Shown here piece by piece: positions 14,255-20,599 of a DNA stretch of 20,599 bases. The stretch spans positions 1 through 20,599 of the forward strand of contig DATKCN010000059.1 in assembly GCA_035513175.1 (NCBI GenBank), read 5' to 3'. A model generated the notes under the pieces. It saw only the letters and a program-made list of their open reading frames with translations, did not search any database and was not told where the DNA came from. Every line of letters begins with the position of its first letter. Position 1 is the first letter of the stretch. The position numbers and the translations under genes are program-made. The DNA comes from DATKCN01 sp035513175 (GTDB taxonomy: Bacteria; Chloroflexota; Chloroflexia; Thermomicrobiales; CFX8).

Positions 14255-16036
14255 CTAAGCGCGAGCGCTGGCGCCGCTGTTTCCTCGGGCAATCGGCAGC
14301 AGGGCGTGTGCCGTGCGCTGGTCGCGCAGGATCTTGTCGAGCTGATCGACGCGCATCGGCATCGCGAAGTAGTAGCCCTGCCCGCCCTCACAGTCGATCT
14401 GAATCAGGTAATCAAGCTGGCCTGTGGTCTCAATCCCCTCGGCAATGACGCCTATTCCCAGCGTTTTGGCGATCGCCACCGTCGCATCGACCAGTGACGT
14501 CGATCCGGCGTTGCGGCCGATGCCCGCGATGAACGAGCGGTCGATCTTCAGGACGTGGGCCGGGAAGCGGTTCAGATAGCTCAACGACGCGAACCCGGTG
14601 CCGAAGTCGTCCAGTGTCAGCCGCACGCCAAGCGTCCGAAGCTCCTGCAGCGTGGACGCCGCCTGCCGCGCGTCCTCCATCATCACCTGCTCGCTGATCT
14701 CCAGCTTCAGCGTCCGCGGATCGATGCCGGCATCCTCAAGCGCTGCCCGCACCATGTCGACCAGCGACGGCTGCATGAACTGACGTGGCGACAGGTTGAC
14801 GCTCATCGAGAGGAGCGGGTCCTCGGGATACCGGTCGTGCCAGCGCCGCAACTGATGGCAGGCCGTCTTCAGCACCCACTCCCCGATCTGGATGACGATC
14901 CCGGACTCCTCGGCAACCGGCATGAACCCACCCGGCGGCACAAGGCCCCGTTCCGGCGAGTTCCAGCGCACCAGCGCCTCGACCTCGGTAATCCTGCCGG
15001 ATGTCAGCTTGACAATCGGCTGGTAGTACAGCTCGAACTCGCCCTGCTCGCTGGCCCGGCGCAACGCGATCTCCAGCTCCAGCCGGTCCCGTGCGTACGC
15101 GTTCATGTGCGGATCGAACACCTCGTACCGCGACTTGCCGCGCCGCTTGGCCTCGTACATCGCCGTGTCGGCGTCGCGAATCAAGTCGTCGGCCAATCGC
15201 GGCTCGGACGAGCTGAGCGCGATTCCAATGCTGGAGGAGACGGAGATCGGCTGATCGCCGATCGAGACCAGTGACAGCGACTGCTCAATTATGCGCTGCG
15301 CGACGCGGATCGCGTCGGCCACGCCCGTGATGCCCTCCAGCAGCACGGTGAACTCGTCGCCACCCAAACGGGCGACGGTGTCGCCGGGACGAATGCACTG
15401 TCGCAGCCTGTCCGCCATTTCGAGCAGCAGCTGATCGCCGGCGCGGTGACCGAGACTGTCATTGACGACCTTGAAGTTGTCGAGGTCCAGAAACAGGACC
15501 GCGACGGTGCTCCGTTCGCGACGCGCGCGCCCGAGCGCGTGTTCCAGCCGGTCGACGAACAGCGAGCGGTTCGGCAGGCCGGTCAAAGCATCGTGAAACG
15601 CCTGATGGCGTAGCTGCTCCTCGGATTGCATCCGCTCGCTGATGTCCTGAATCTGCGCGATGAAATAGTCCGGCTCGCCGTCGGGCCCGCGCACGAGCGA
15701 CATCGACAGGTCGACCCAGAACGACTCACCGTCGCGCCGCAGCAGGCGCTTCGCCACCTGGTATCCGGGCAGGTCGCCGCTCAGCAGTCGCAGCACCTGC
15801 TCCGCGTCAATGTCACGATCCTCCTCGTGCGTGAGGTCGCGCAGCGTCGTGCGCCGCAGCTCGTCTCCCCGGCGCCGCATGATGTCGCGGAAGGCCGGAT
15901 TGACCCGCAGCAGCCGTCCGTCGAGCGCGACGAACGCGATGCCGTGGACCGCGCCGATGAACACGTTATGGAGCGGGTCGTCAATACTCCTCAAGCAGAT
16001 CTCCGGAGTGGCTGGCGCGCGATACCGGATCCGCAT
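14255..16036 (-). CDS. PAS-GGDEF-EAL cyclic-di-GMP synthase/phosphodiesterase
   Basis: From ATG 16036 the product is 593 aa. A PAS domain (about 18-135, with RDGESFWVDLSMS at 101-113) leads into GGDEF (about 146-310), with the active site RLGGDEF (223-229) and an inhibitory I-site RPGD (216-219) five residues before it. The EAL domain (about 318-575) keeps its catalytic set: EAL (353-355), VNLSPRQF (413-420, Asn414), LEIS (445-448, Glu446), LDDFGTGFAS (475-484), LKID (496-499), AEGIE (532-536) and GQGYYF (552-557). Both halves therefore look active, so net activity may depend on the PAS signal and GTP binding. There is no signal peptide or membrane helix, so it is cytoplasmic. Start uncertain: ATG 16036 has no ribosome site and abuts a palindrome; TTG 15994 has GGAG six bases upstream. 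Confidence 0.92.
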   Translation of the reverse strand: MRIRYRAPATPEICLRSIDDPLHNVFIGAVHGIAFVALDGRLLRVNPAFRDIMRRRGDELRRTTLRDLTHEEDRDIDAEQVLRLLSGDLPGYQVAKRLLRRDGESFWVDLSMSLVRGPDGEPDYFIAQIQDISERMQSEEQLRHQAFHDALTGLPNRSLFVDRLEHALGRARRERSTVAVLFLDLDNFKVVNDSLGHRAGDQLLLEMADRLRQCIRPGDTVARLGGDEFTVLLEGITGVADAIRVAQRIIEQSLSLVSIGDQPISVSSSIGIALSSSEPRLADDLIRDADTAMYEAKRRGKSRYEVFDPHMNAYARDRLELEIALRRASEQGEFELYYQPIVKLTSGRITEVEALVRWNSPERGLVPPGGFMPVAEESGIVIQIGEWVLKTACHQLRRWHDRYPEDPLLSMSVNLSPRQFMQPSLVDMVRAALEDAGIDPRTLKLEISEQVMMEDARQAASTLQELRTLGVRLTLDDFGTGFASLSYLNRFPAHVLKIDRSFIAGIGRNAGSTSLVDATVAIAKTLGIGVIAEGIETTGQLDYLIQIDCEGGQGYYFAMPMRVDQLDKILRDQRTAHALLPIARGNSGASARA

Positions 16037-16037
16037 G

Positions 16038-16052
16038 GGCACGTTACGTGCC
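16038..16052. promoter_or_regulatory. Perfect palindrome, possible operator of the GGDEF-EAL gene
   Basis: GGCACGT-T-ACGTGCC is a perfect 7-nt inverted repeat around one central base, ending 2 nt before the ATG at 16036. Such compact dyads usually bind a dimeric transcription factor. If the real start is TTG 15994, it would lie 44-58 nt upstream, a normal operator position. Confidence 0.45.
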
Positions 16053-16245
16053 AGTGCCGAAGCTGACGGTGTCGCCGCGTCCCCGTCGTCGCATACATGA
16101 TCGCCGCCGTCTGCTTGCTGATCCGTCTCGGATATGACCGCCTGGTGGGGCGCGACAGCGACCGCAACGGACCAGGCACGCCTGACGTGAAGCAACGTTG
16201 TGCCAGGATCGTGGTGTCAATTGAAGCACGTACGCGCCCTCCACG

Positions 16246-16269
16246 GGGCGACCGGCTATTAGCTCGCCC
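16246..16269. repeat. Hairpin-forming inverted repeat in the divergent region
   Basis: GGGCGA (16246-16251) and TCGCCC (16264-16269) are perfect 6-nt arms. On the minus strand an inner GCT-AAT-AGC forms a second small stem inside the loop. The stem extends by a G-U and a C-G pair outside. As minus-strand RNA it would lie in the leader of the GGDEF-EAL gene. Confidence 0.4.
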
Positions 16270-16332
16270 TGGCCTACGCATCCGTCCCGTCTGGTTTGCC
16301 CGCGGAGCGGTCGAGTGGTTCTTGCGCGGCCG

Positions 16333-16349
16333 CGTGCGAAGAGCGCACG
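16333..16349. repeat. Inverted repeat upstream of the LLM oxidoreductase
   Basis: CGTGCG-AAGAG-CGCACG is a perfect 6-nt inverted repeat with a 5-nt centre, 44 nt before the ATG at 16394. It could be an operator or a leader hairpin for that gene. Confidence 0.3.
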
Positions 16350-16393
16350 ATAGCGCGTGACGCGACGAGTACGCGCGAACGAAGGAGCGGGCA

Positions 16394-17380
16394 ATGGCAC
16401 AAACGGGCGACGTCCATCCCTGGGTGGCACAGCGACGGAACCGGATAACGTTCGGATTGCAGACCTTCTCGCGCCCTGATGATCCGCAGCCGACCCGCCG
16501 CGTGATCGAAGCCGGTCGCCTCGCCGATCGACTCGGGCTGGACGCCTTCTACCTGGGCGACCACCCGGCCCGCGCCGCCGAATGCTGGATGCACCTGGCG
16601 GTCATCGCCGCCACGACCGAGCGGGTCTGGCTCGGCTCGGTCGTCAACTGTCTCGGCTACCGCTACCCCATGCTGATCGCGCGCCAGGCCACCGACCTGG
16701 ATCATATGGCCGGCGGCCGGACGATCCTGGGGCTGGGCATCGGCTGGGACGCGCCCGAATTCGCCGAGCTCGGTCTTCCATATCCTTCCATCCGCGCGCG
16801 GCAGGAGGCGCTCAACGAAGCCGTCGCCATCATCGAAGGTGTCTGGTGCGACGCGCCGTTCTCGTTCGAGGGCCGGCACTACTCGGTCCGCGACGCACTG
16901 ATCGCCCCTGCGCCGGTTCAGCGGCCCCGCCCGCCACTGCTGATCGCCGGAGCCGGGGAACAGGTCACGCTGCGGCAGGTGGCGCGCTACGGTGACGCCT
17001 GCAGCTTCGGCGCGAGCCCTCAGATCGGCGGCGTGCGCACCGTTGACGACGTGCGCCACAAGCTCGACGTGCTGCGCCGCCACTGTGAGGAGACCGGCCG
17101 CCCCTATGACGACATCCTGCGCACCCACTTCACCGCCTGGCTCATGATCGCCCCCACCGAGGCGGAGGCCCAAGCCAAGCTGCGCCGCTACTACCCGGAC
17201 GGCCTCACCGAGGCTCAGCGCTATTCCCGCGTCATCGGCACGCCCGAGCAGGTGGCCGCCTACTACCAGTCCCTCGTCCAAGCAGGCATCCAGCACTTCG
17301 TCTGCCAATCCCTCGACGCCGAGGACGTCGAAACATTCCACCTGCTGGCCGAGGATGTCGCGCCGAGGCTCGGGGGCTGA
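16394..17380 (+). CDS. LLM-class (luciferase-like) F420-dependent oxidoreductase
   Basis: The 328-aa product starts at ATG 16394, with AAGGAG about 7 nt upstream. It has the TIM-barrel layout of the luciferase-like monooxygenase family: ITFGLQTF (18-25) as strand 1, LADRLGLDAFYLGDH (43-57), TERVWLGSVV (75-84), ARQATDLDHMAGGRTILGLG (96-115) and IGWDAPEF (116-123), a region typical of F420-using members, and RPPLLIAGAGE (179-189) with ARYGDAC (197-203). The usual length is about 300-340. It probably reduces or oxidises an organic substrate with coenzyme F420; FMN is the alternative. The substrate is unknown. The last codons are glycine-rich and the stop lies inside a heptad repeat. Confidence 0.88.
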   Translation: MAQTGDVHPWVAQRRNRITFGLQTFSRPDDPQPTRRVIEAGRLADRLGLDAFYLGDHPARAAECWMHLAVIAATTERVWLGSVVNCLGYRYPMLIARQATDLDHMAGGRTILGLGIGWDAPEFAELGLPYPSIRARQEALNEAVAIIEGVWCDAPFSFEGRHYSVRDALIAPAPVQRPRPPLLIAGAGEQVTLRQVARYGDACSFGASPQIGGVRTVDDVRHKLDVLRRHCEETGRPYDDILRTHFTAWLMIAPTEAEAQAKLRRYYPDGLTEAQRYSRVIGTPEQVAAYYQSLVQAGIQHFVCQSLDAEDVETFHLLAEDVAPRLGG

Positions 17381-17394
17381 GGGCTGAGGGCTGA
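17374..17394 (+). repeat. GGGCTGA heptad repeat over the LLM stop codon
   Basis: Three exact tandem copies of GGGCTGA. The first copy contains the TGA stop codon of the LLM oxidoreductase. Confidence 0.8.
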
Positions 17395-17459
17395 GAGAGT
17401 TTAGTCCGTCGCTCCCCGTTGAAGGAATGGCGGGTGAAAACAGCACGTGGAACGCGAAC

Positions 17460-17508
17460 TCGATCTTTCCCCTTTCCCCTGTCCGCCACCCGCTACCCGC
17501 TACCCGCT
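17460..17508 (-). repeat. Heptad array over the nitroreductase stop codon
   Basis: On the minus strand the seven 7-mers are AGCGGGT three times, GGCGGAC, AGGGGAA twice, and AGATCGA. The stop codon TAG and the last two codons (Ser-Gly) of the nitroreductase lie in the first copies. The phase of seven is kept although the unit changes. Confidence 0.7.
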
Positions 17509-18098
17509 CGCCTCCACCGCCCCCAGTGCACGACCTCGTCCTTCGGCTTGCGCCCTGCTCTCTTCGGCGGCGCCGTCTCACGCGGATAGCCGATGGCCAG
17601 CGCGCCGATCGGGTCGAACGCCTCCGGCACGCCGAACGCCTCCCACAATCCCCGTGGATCGCGGACGCTGAAGAAGATCGCGCCCAGCCCCTCGTCGACT
17701 ACCGTGAGCTGCATCAGCAGCGACGCGTAAGCCGTGTCCACATACCAGTGCGGGATGCGCCAGCGCGCCTCGTAGTTCGGCGGAAAGCCCTTGTCGGGCT
17801 GCGCGTAGCGGTCCAGGTACGCCTGCTTGTGGGCGAAGGGGACGATGATCGCCGGCGCGGTGTGCATCGAGGACGAGCCGGTGCGCTCTTCCTGGCCTGA
17901 CCGGTTCGTCACCTCCCAGAACGTCGCCGTATCCTCGGGCGTGTCCAGCACGAGAAAGCCCCAGCCCTGCGCGTGCCCGGCTGACGGCGCCCGCGTCCCA
18001 TTCGTTACGATGCGCTCCAGCGCCTCCCGCGGCACTGGCCGCTCCGGATCGAACTCGCGATACATCCGCCGCTTGCGGACCACTTCCTGAAACTCCAT
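17493..18098 (-). CDS. Nitroreductase family protein
   Basis: The 201-aa product starts at ATG 18098, with GAGGGAG upstream. It has the FMN-nitroreductase fold: VVRKRRMYREFD (6-17) is the FMN-phosphate-binding start, RAPSAGHAQGWGFLVL (36-51) the FMN/dimer region, DTAYASLLMQLTVVDEGLGA (121-140) the central helix, and ALAIGYP (166-172) the last strand, ending DEVVHWGRW (187-195). Length fits the family. Such enzymes reduce nitro compounds, quinones or other acceptors with NAD(P)H; the physiological substrate is unknown. It is convergent with the LLM gene. The extreme C-terminus (GSG) is encoded by the heptad array, so the original stop may have been lost. Confidence 0.87.
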   Translation of the reverse strand: MEFQEVVRKRRMYREFDPERPVPREALERIVTNGTRAPSAGHAQGWGFLVLDTPEDTATFWEVTNRSGQEERTGSSSMHTAPAIIVPFAHKQAYLDRYAQPDKGFPPNYEARWRIPHWYVDTAYASLLMQLTVVDEGLGAIFFSVRDPRGLWEAFGVPEAFDPIGALAIGYPRETAPPKRAGRKPKDEVVHWGRWRRAGSG

Positions 18099-18144
18099 GC
18101 CGCCGCTCCCTCTCGCGTCTGCCCGGATTTCGACGTGTCAGACC

Positions 18145-18333
18145 CTATCTTTCCACGGCCCGCGTCGCGCCCTCGGGCGGTTCCTGCGGCGGCGGGGGCC
18201 ACGGCTGATCGAGCGCCAGCGCCGTCGCGACGGCGAAGAACAGGACCGTCATGCCGAGCAATGGCGCCCTCGTTCCCGCCACCTCCAGCAGCGCGCCCGC
18301 CGCCAGCACCCCGCCCTCCTGCTGTTCAGCTGA
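18145..18333 (-). pseudogene. Fragment resembling the C-terminal end of an MFS transporter
   Basis: The minus strand reads GGVLAAGALLEVAGTRAPLL (about 18318-18259), then a hydrophobic helix, GMTVLFFAVATALALDQ, then a proline-rich tail to TAG at 18145. 'LLEVAGTRAPLLG' followed by one helix is what the last two helices of major-facilitator drug transporters look like. No upstream MFS sequence remains; the frame further up (QRRTWRLVSAEQ) is not transporter-like. It is most likely a decayed remnant. A GTG at 18309 with AGGAGGG upstream could still start a 54-aa membrane peptide, so expression is not excluded. Confidence 0.45.
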
Positions 18334-18354
18334 GACTAAGCGCCACGTCCGACG

Positions 18355-18383
18355 TTGACCGGACAGAGCATACGCACTATCTT
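18355..18383 (+). promoter_or_regulatory. Sigma-70-type promoter of the 3-hydroxyacyl-CoA dehydrogenase gene
   Basis: TTGACC (18355-18360, 5 of 6 to TTGACA) and TATCTT (18378-18383, 4 of 6 to TATAAT) are separated by exactly 17 nt. They lie 41 nt upstream of the ATG at 18425, giving a short leader. One of the two best promoters seen in the window. Confidence 0.5.
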
Positions 18384-18424
18384 GCGCCTGCAGGCAGTGA
18401 CATGCGGAACGAAACGAGGCGCAC

Positions 18425-19276
18425 ATGCCAATCCCCTCACTCGATGACGCCACGACCCGACCCGTCGCCGTCATCGGCGCGGGCACGCTCGGCAGGCGCA
18501 TCGCAGCCATGCTGACCGGACACGGAGCCGATGTGCGTCTCTACGACATCTTCGCCGCCCAGTTGCGCGAGGCTGCCGCCTACGTCAACGACACCGCGCC
18601 GGGGCTCGCCGAGCAATCGGGCAAACTCGGGAACCTCACGACAACCACCGACATGCAGGCCGCCGTCTCCACGGCGTGGCTGGTTGTCGAAGCGGTCCCC
18701 GAGCGGCTGGAGCTGAAGCGCGAAGTGTTCGCCCAGCTCGATGAACTGGCGCCGCCGGACGCCATCCTCGCCACCAACTCGTCGTCACTCAAGAGCAGCC
18801 TGCTGATCGACGAGGTCTCTAAGCCGGAGCGCGTGCTGAATGCCCACTTCTACCAGCCGCCGCGCTGGAACGCCGTCGAGCTGATGTCCTGCGGCCAGAC
18901 CGACCCAACTGCCATCGAGCTGCTGATGGCAATGCTCGCGCGCCACGGGCTGGAGCCGTTCCACGTTCGCAAGGAGAGCACCGGCTTCATCTATAACCGC
19001 GTCTGGGCCGCCATCAAGCGCGAGGCGTTGCTGGTCGTTGCCGACGGCGTCGCCGAGCCGGAAGACATCGACCGTATCTTCTGCTCGCTGCACGGCGCCG
19101 AGATGGGGCCGTTCCGCCTGATGGATCTCGTCGGGCTCGACGTCGTCCTCGACATCGAGGAAATCTACGCCGCTGAGCGCGACGGCACTCCGGAAGGCCC
19201 GCGTCGCGTGCTGCGGGGCATGATCGCCTCCGGCAAACTCGGCGTGAAATCGGGCGAAGGGTTCTATCGCTACTGA
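18425..19276 (+). CDS. 3-hydroxyacyl-CoA dehydrogenase family protein
   Basis: The 283-aa product has an N-terminal NAD domain with PVAVIGAGTLGRRIA (13-27), followed by VVEAVPERLELKREVFAQLD (87-106). Catalytic-site residues of the family are present: Ser119/Ser120 (TNSSS), His141 (NAHFYQPP), Glu152 (AVELM) and Asn191 (FIYNRVW). The C-terminal helical domain ends GKLGVKSGEGFYRY (270-283), a typical ending. It oxidises a 3-hydroxyacyl substrate with NAD; the family includes HBD-type fatty-acid/butyrate enzymes and other 3-hydroxyacid dehydrogenases. 'NAHFYQPPRWNAVEL' in place of the common 'HFFNPVP..LVE' suggests a non-standard substrate. It stands alone (no thiolase or crotonase nearby) with its own promoter. 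ATG at 18425 has an ACGAGG ribosome site. Confidence 0.87.
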   Translation: MPIPSLDDATTRPVAVIGAGTLGRRIAAMLTGHGADVRLYDIFAAQLREAAAYVNDTAPGLAEQSGKLGNLTTTTDMQAAVSTAWLVVEAVPERLELKREVFAQLDELAPPDAILATNSSSLKSSLLIDEVSKPERVLNAHFYQPPRWNAVELMSCGQTDPTAIELLMAMLARHGLEPFHVRKESTGFIYNRVWAAIKREALLVVADGVAEPEDIDRIFCSLHGAEMGPFRLMDLVGLDVVLDIEEIYAAERDGTPEGPRRVLRGMIASGKLGVKSGEGFYRY

Positions 19277-19287
19277 GGTCAAACCTC
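19275..19287 (+). terminator. Small hairpin over the HAD gene stop
   Basis: GAGGT-CAA-ACCTC is a 5-bp perfect stem with a 3-nt loop, beginning in the TGA stop codon. There is no T-run; weak terminator or chance. Confidence 0.25.
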
Positions 19288-19308
19288 CAGGGCGGCTCAA
19301 TTGCGGGA

Positions 19309-19337
19309 TTGACAGTGCCTCGCTCTGCATCGATGAT
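19309..19337 (+). promoter_or_regulatory. Sigma-70-type promoter of the STAND ATPase gene
   Basis: TTGACA (19309-19314, perfect -35) and GATGAT (19332-19337, 4 of 6) are 17 nt apart and end 47 nt before the proposed GTG start at 19385. Together with the gap after the preceding gene, this suggests a separate transcript. Confidence 0.5.
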
Positions 19338-19384
19338 CGTCACACTCGCCGGCAACGTTCTCGTCACCGCAACTGCGAGGGATC

Positions 19385-20599
19385 GTGGATTCATCAGCGA
19401 CGGACCACCGTGGCGACTCCCTGCCGGCGCCGATGACGCCACTCGTCGGGCGGGACGGGGACATCGCCGCGCTCGTCGAGCTGCTCAGCCGGCCCGACGT
19501 TCGCCTCGTGACGCTCACCGGTCCCGGCGGCACAGGCAAGACCCGCCTCGCGCTGAGGGTCGCCGAAACGTTTCGCGATGACCTCAACGACGGCATCGTG
19601 TTCGTGCCGTTGCAATCGCTCGAAGACCCGGCCCTGGTGCCTTCGGCCATCATACGGTCACTCGGAATGCAGGCAAGCGGACAACCGCCTCTCGTCGACC
19701 AGATCACCGCGGCGCTGCGATCACAACGCCTGCTGCTGGTAGTTGACAATTTCGAGCAGGTGGCGAGTGCCGCGCCGGTGCTGTCCGCCATCGCTAGCGC
19801 GTGCCAGGACGTGACCATCCTGGTGACGAGCCGCGTCCGGCTGCATGTGTCTGGCGAACGTGCGTGGCCGGTGCCGTCGCTGGAATCGCCTGAACCGTCC
19901 GAACGGGTTGACCTCGAGCGCCTTGCGGAACTGCCCTCGGTGCGCCTCTTCGTCGACCGCGCGCAACGCGTGAATCCGGCGTTTGAGCTAACCGAATCCA
20001 ATGCCGTTGCGGTCGCCAGCATCTGTCACCGTCTCGGCGGCCTGCCGCTGGCGATCGAGCTGGCGGCGGCCCGCACACACGCGTTGAGCCCAGCCGCGCT
20101 GAGCGAGCGACTCAATCGCGCCTTGCCATTGCTGACCGGCGGCCCCGGCGACGCGCCTGCCCGCCAGCGGACGATGCGCGACACGATCGGCTGGAGCTAC
20201 AACCTGCTCGACCCGGACCGCCAACAGCTGTTTCGCCAGATTGCGGTCTTTGCCGGAGGATGGACGCTTGATGCTGCCGAAGCCATCTGTGATGACAACT
20301 TCGACGTGCTCGATGGGCACGATGCACTCGTCGACCACAGCCTCATCGGCCACCGGCAGACGACTGACGGCGCCTCGCGCTACACCATGCTGGAGCCGAT
20401 CCGCGAGTTCGCGCGGGAGCAGTTGCGAGAATCCGGCGAAGAAGACCGGCTGCGCGACAAGCACCAGCGCTTCTTCTTCCACCTTGCTGGCGCCGCGGAG
20501 CCGTTCATGAACGCAGCGGGACAGCGTGACTGGTTGCAGCGGTTAGAGGATGAACTACCCAACCTGCGACTGGCATTCGAGCGCGGGCTGGACGAAGAC
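19385..20599 (+). CDS. STAND (AP-ATPase/NB-ARC-like) regulatory ATPase, 3' end outside window
   Basis: 405 codons are visible, open to the window end. After a short lead, PMTPLVGRDGDIAALVELL (16-34) is the usual start of this family. Walker A is TGPGGTGKT (45-53), Walker B LLLVVDNFEQV (116-126), the sensor VTSR (147-150), and GGLPLAIELAAARTHALSP (218-236) is the GLPLA motif. RTMRDTIGWSYNLLDPDRQQ (262-281) begins the winged-helix part, and LEPIREFAREQL (336-347) leads toward helical repeats. In Chloroflexota and actinobacteria such proteins often end in TPR repeats and may carry a LuxR-type or BTAD DNA-binding domain; that end is not visible. It is probably a signal-gated regulator. GTG 19385 (GAGG upstream) is preferred; ATG 19433 is the alternative. 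Confidence 0.85.
   Translation, partial: MDSSATDHRGDSLPAPMTPLVGRDGDIAALVELLSRPDVRLVTLTGPGGTGKTRLALRVAETFRDDLNDGIVFVPLQSLEDPALVPSAIIRSLGMQASGQPPLVDQITAALRSQRLLLVVDNFEQVASAAPVLSAIASACQDVTILVTSRVRLHVSGERAWPVPSLESPEPSERVDLERLAELPSVRLFVDRAQRVNPAFELTESNAVAVASICHRLGGLPLAIELAAARTHALSPAALSERLNRALPLLTGGPGDAPARQRTMRDTIGWSYNLLDPDRQQLFRQIAVFAGGWTLDAAEAICDDNFDVLDGHDALVDHSLIGHRQTTDGASRYTMLEPIREFAREQLRESGEEDRLRDKHQRFFFHLAGAAEPFMNAAGQRDWLQRLEDELPNLRLAFERGLDED

Larger units (their letters stand above)
16037..16393. other. Divergent intergenic region with inverted repeats
   Basis: These 357 nt hold no convincing gene. They separate the GGDEF-EAL gene (minus) from the LLM oxidoreductase (plus) and must hold both promoters, though no clear -35/-10 pair stands out on either strand. 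Three inverted repeats are listed separately. The minus strand also contains GGGCAAACC (about 16303-16295) near the 24-nt hairpin. Confidence 0.6.
18099..18424. other. Gene-poor stretch between nitroreductase and HAD gene
   Basis: These 326 nt contain the MFS-like fragment on the minus strand and the promoter of the 3-hydroxyacyl-CoA dehydrogenase on the plus strand. No other gene is supported; the plus-strand open frames are Pro/Arg/Ala-rich translations of GC-rich DNA. Confidence 0.6.

Noticed and set aside
12965..14497. Plus-strand open frame (510 aa) over the glycogen synthase
   Set aside because: It is a shifted-frame shadow, very Arg-rich, of a gene whose GT4 motifs are unmistakable.
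16037..16195. N-terminal extension of the GGDEF-EAL protein up to 16195
   Set aside because: The added residues have no PAS or signal character, the stretch contains the palindrome, and no ribosome site supports that start.

Overview
The window is GC-rich, densely coded bacterial DNA. Its mix of genes is a menaquinone pair (menA-menG), a STAND-type regulatory ATPase, a stand-alone SagB-type dehydrogenase, an F420-type luciferase-fold oxidoreductase, a GT4-type glycogen synthase and a tiny 'CSPGCLLLS' membrane peptide. This mix fits a Chloroflexota bacterium of the Thermomicrobia/Sphaerobacter kind. The assignment is inferred from gene content and style; there is no rRNA or other marker here. 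No tRNA, rRNA, CRISPR array or insertion sequence was seen.

Layout. (1) 1-4372, minus strand, read from right to left: menA and menG (overlapping by 4 nt), a membrane-anchored alpha/beta hydrolase, a 46-residue membrane peptide, a 90-residue unknown protein, and a GT39-type glycosyltransferase cut by the window start. (2) 4518-8447, plus: a small-molecule methyltransferase, a lipoprotein with a C-terminal MepA-like (M74) murein endopeptidase domain, and a tandem-domain SagB/ThcOx dehydrogenase. (3) 8549-12921, plus: a tightly packed five-gene run of ferredoxin-reductase-like flavoprotein, GH15-family protein, two four-helix membrane proteins and a shortened GNAT protein, with 4-nt stop/start overlaps at two junctions. 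It is followed by a glycogen synthase (12987-14207). (4) 14255-16036, minus: a PAS-GGDEF-EAL cyclic-di-GMP enzyme whose upstream region carries a perfect palindrome and hairpins, divergent from an LLM-class oxidoreductase (16394-17380). (5) 17493-18098, minus: a nitroreductase, then a fragment resembling the end of an MFS transporter. (6) 18425-19276, plus: a 3-hydroxyacyl-CoA dehydrogenase. From 19385 a STAND ATPase runs off the window end. The last two genes each have a recognisable -35/-10 promoter with a 17-nt spacer.

How they work together. menA and menG supply the last two steps of menaquinone synthesis. The glycogen synthase and the GH15-fold protein both point to alpha-glucan metabolism. 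However, the GH15 protein has lost both catalytic glutamates and the Asp of its WLRD motif, so it is more likely a binding or regulatory protein than a glucosidase. Several redox enzymes (SagB-type, FAD reductase, LLM, nitroreductase) suggest varied flavin/F420 chemistry, but the sequence does not show their substrates.

Most notable observations: the degenerate GH15 protein inside a translationally coupled operon; period-7 tandem arrays of unrelated sequence at the 3' ends of three genes, two of them including the stop codon; a GNAT gene that appears to have lost its central acetyl-CoA-binding segment; and the palindrome and structured leader before the GGDEF-EAL gene.
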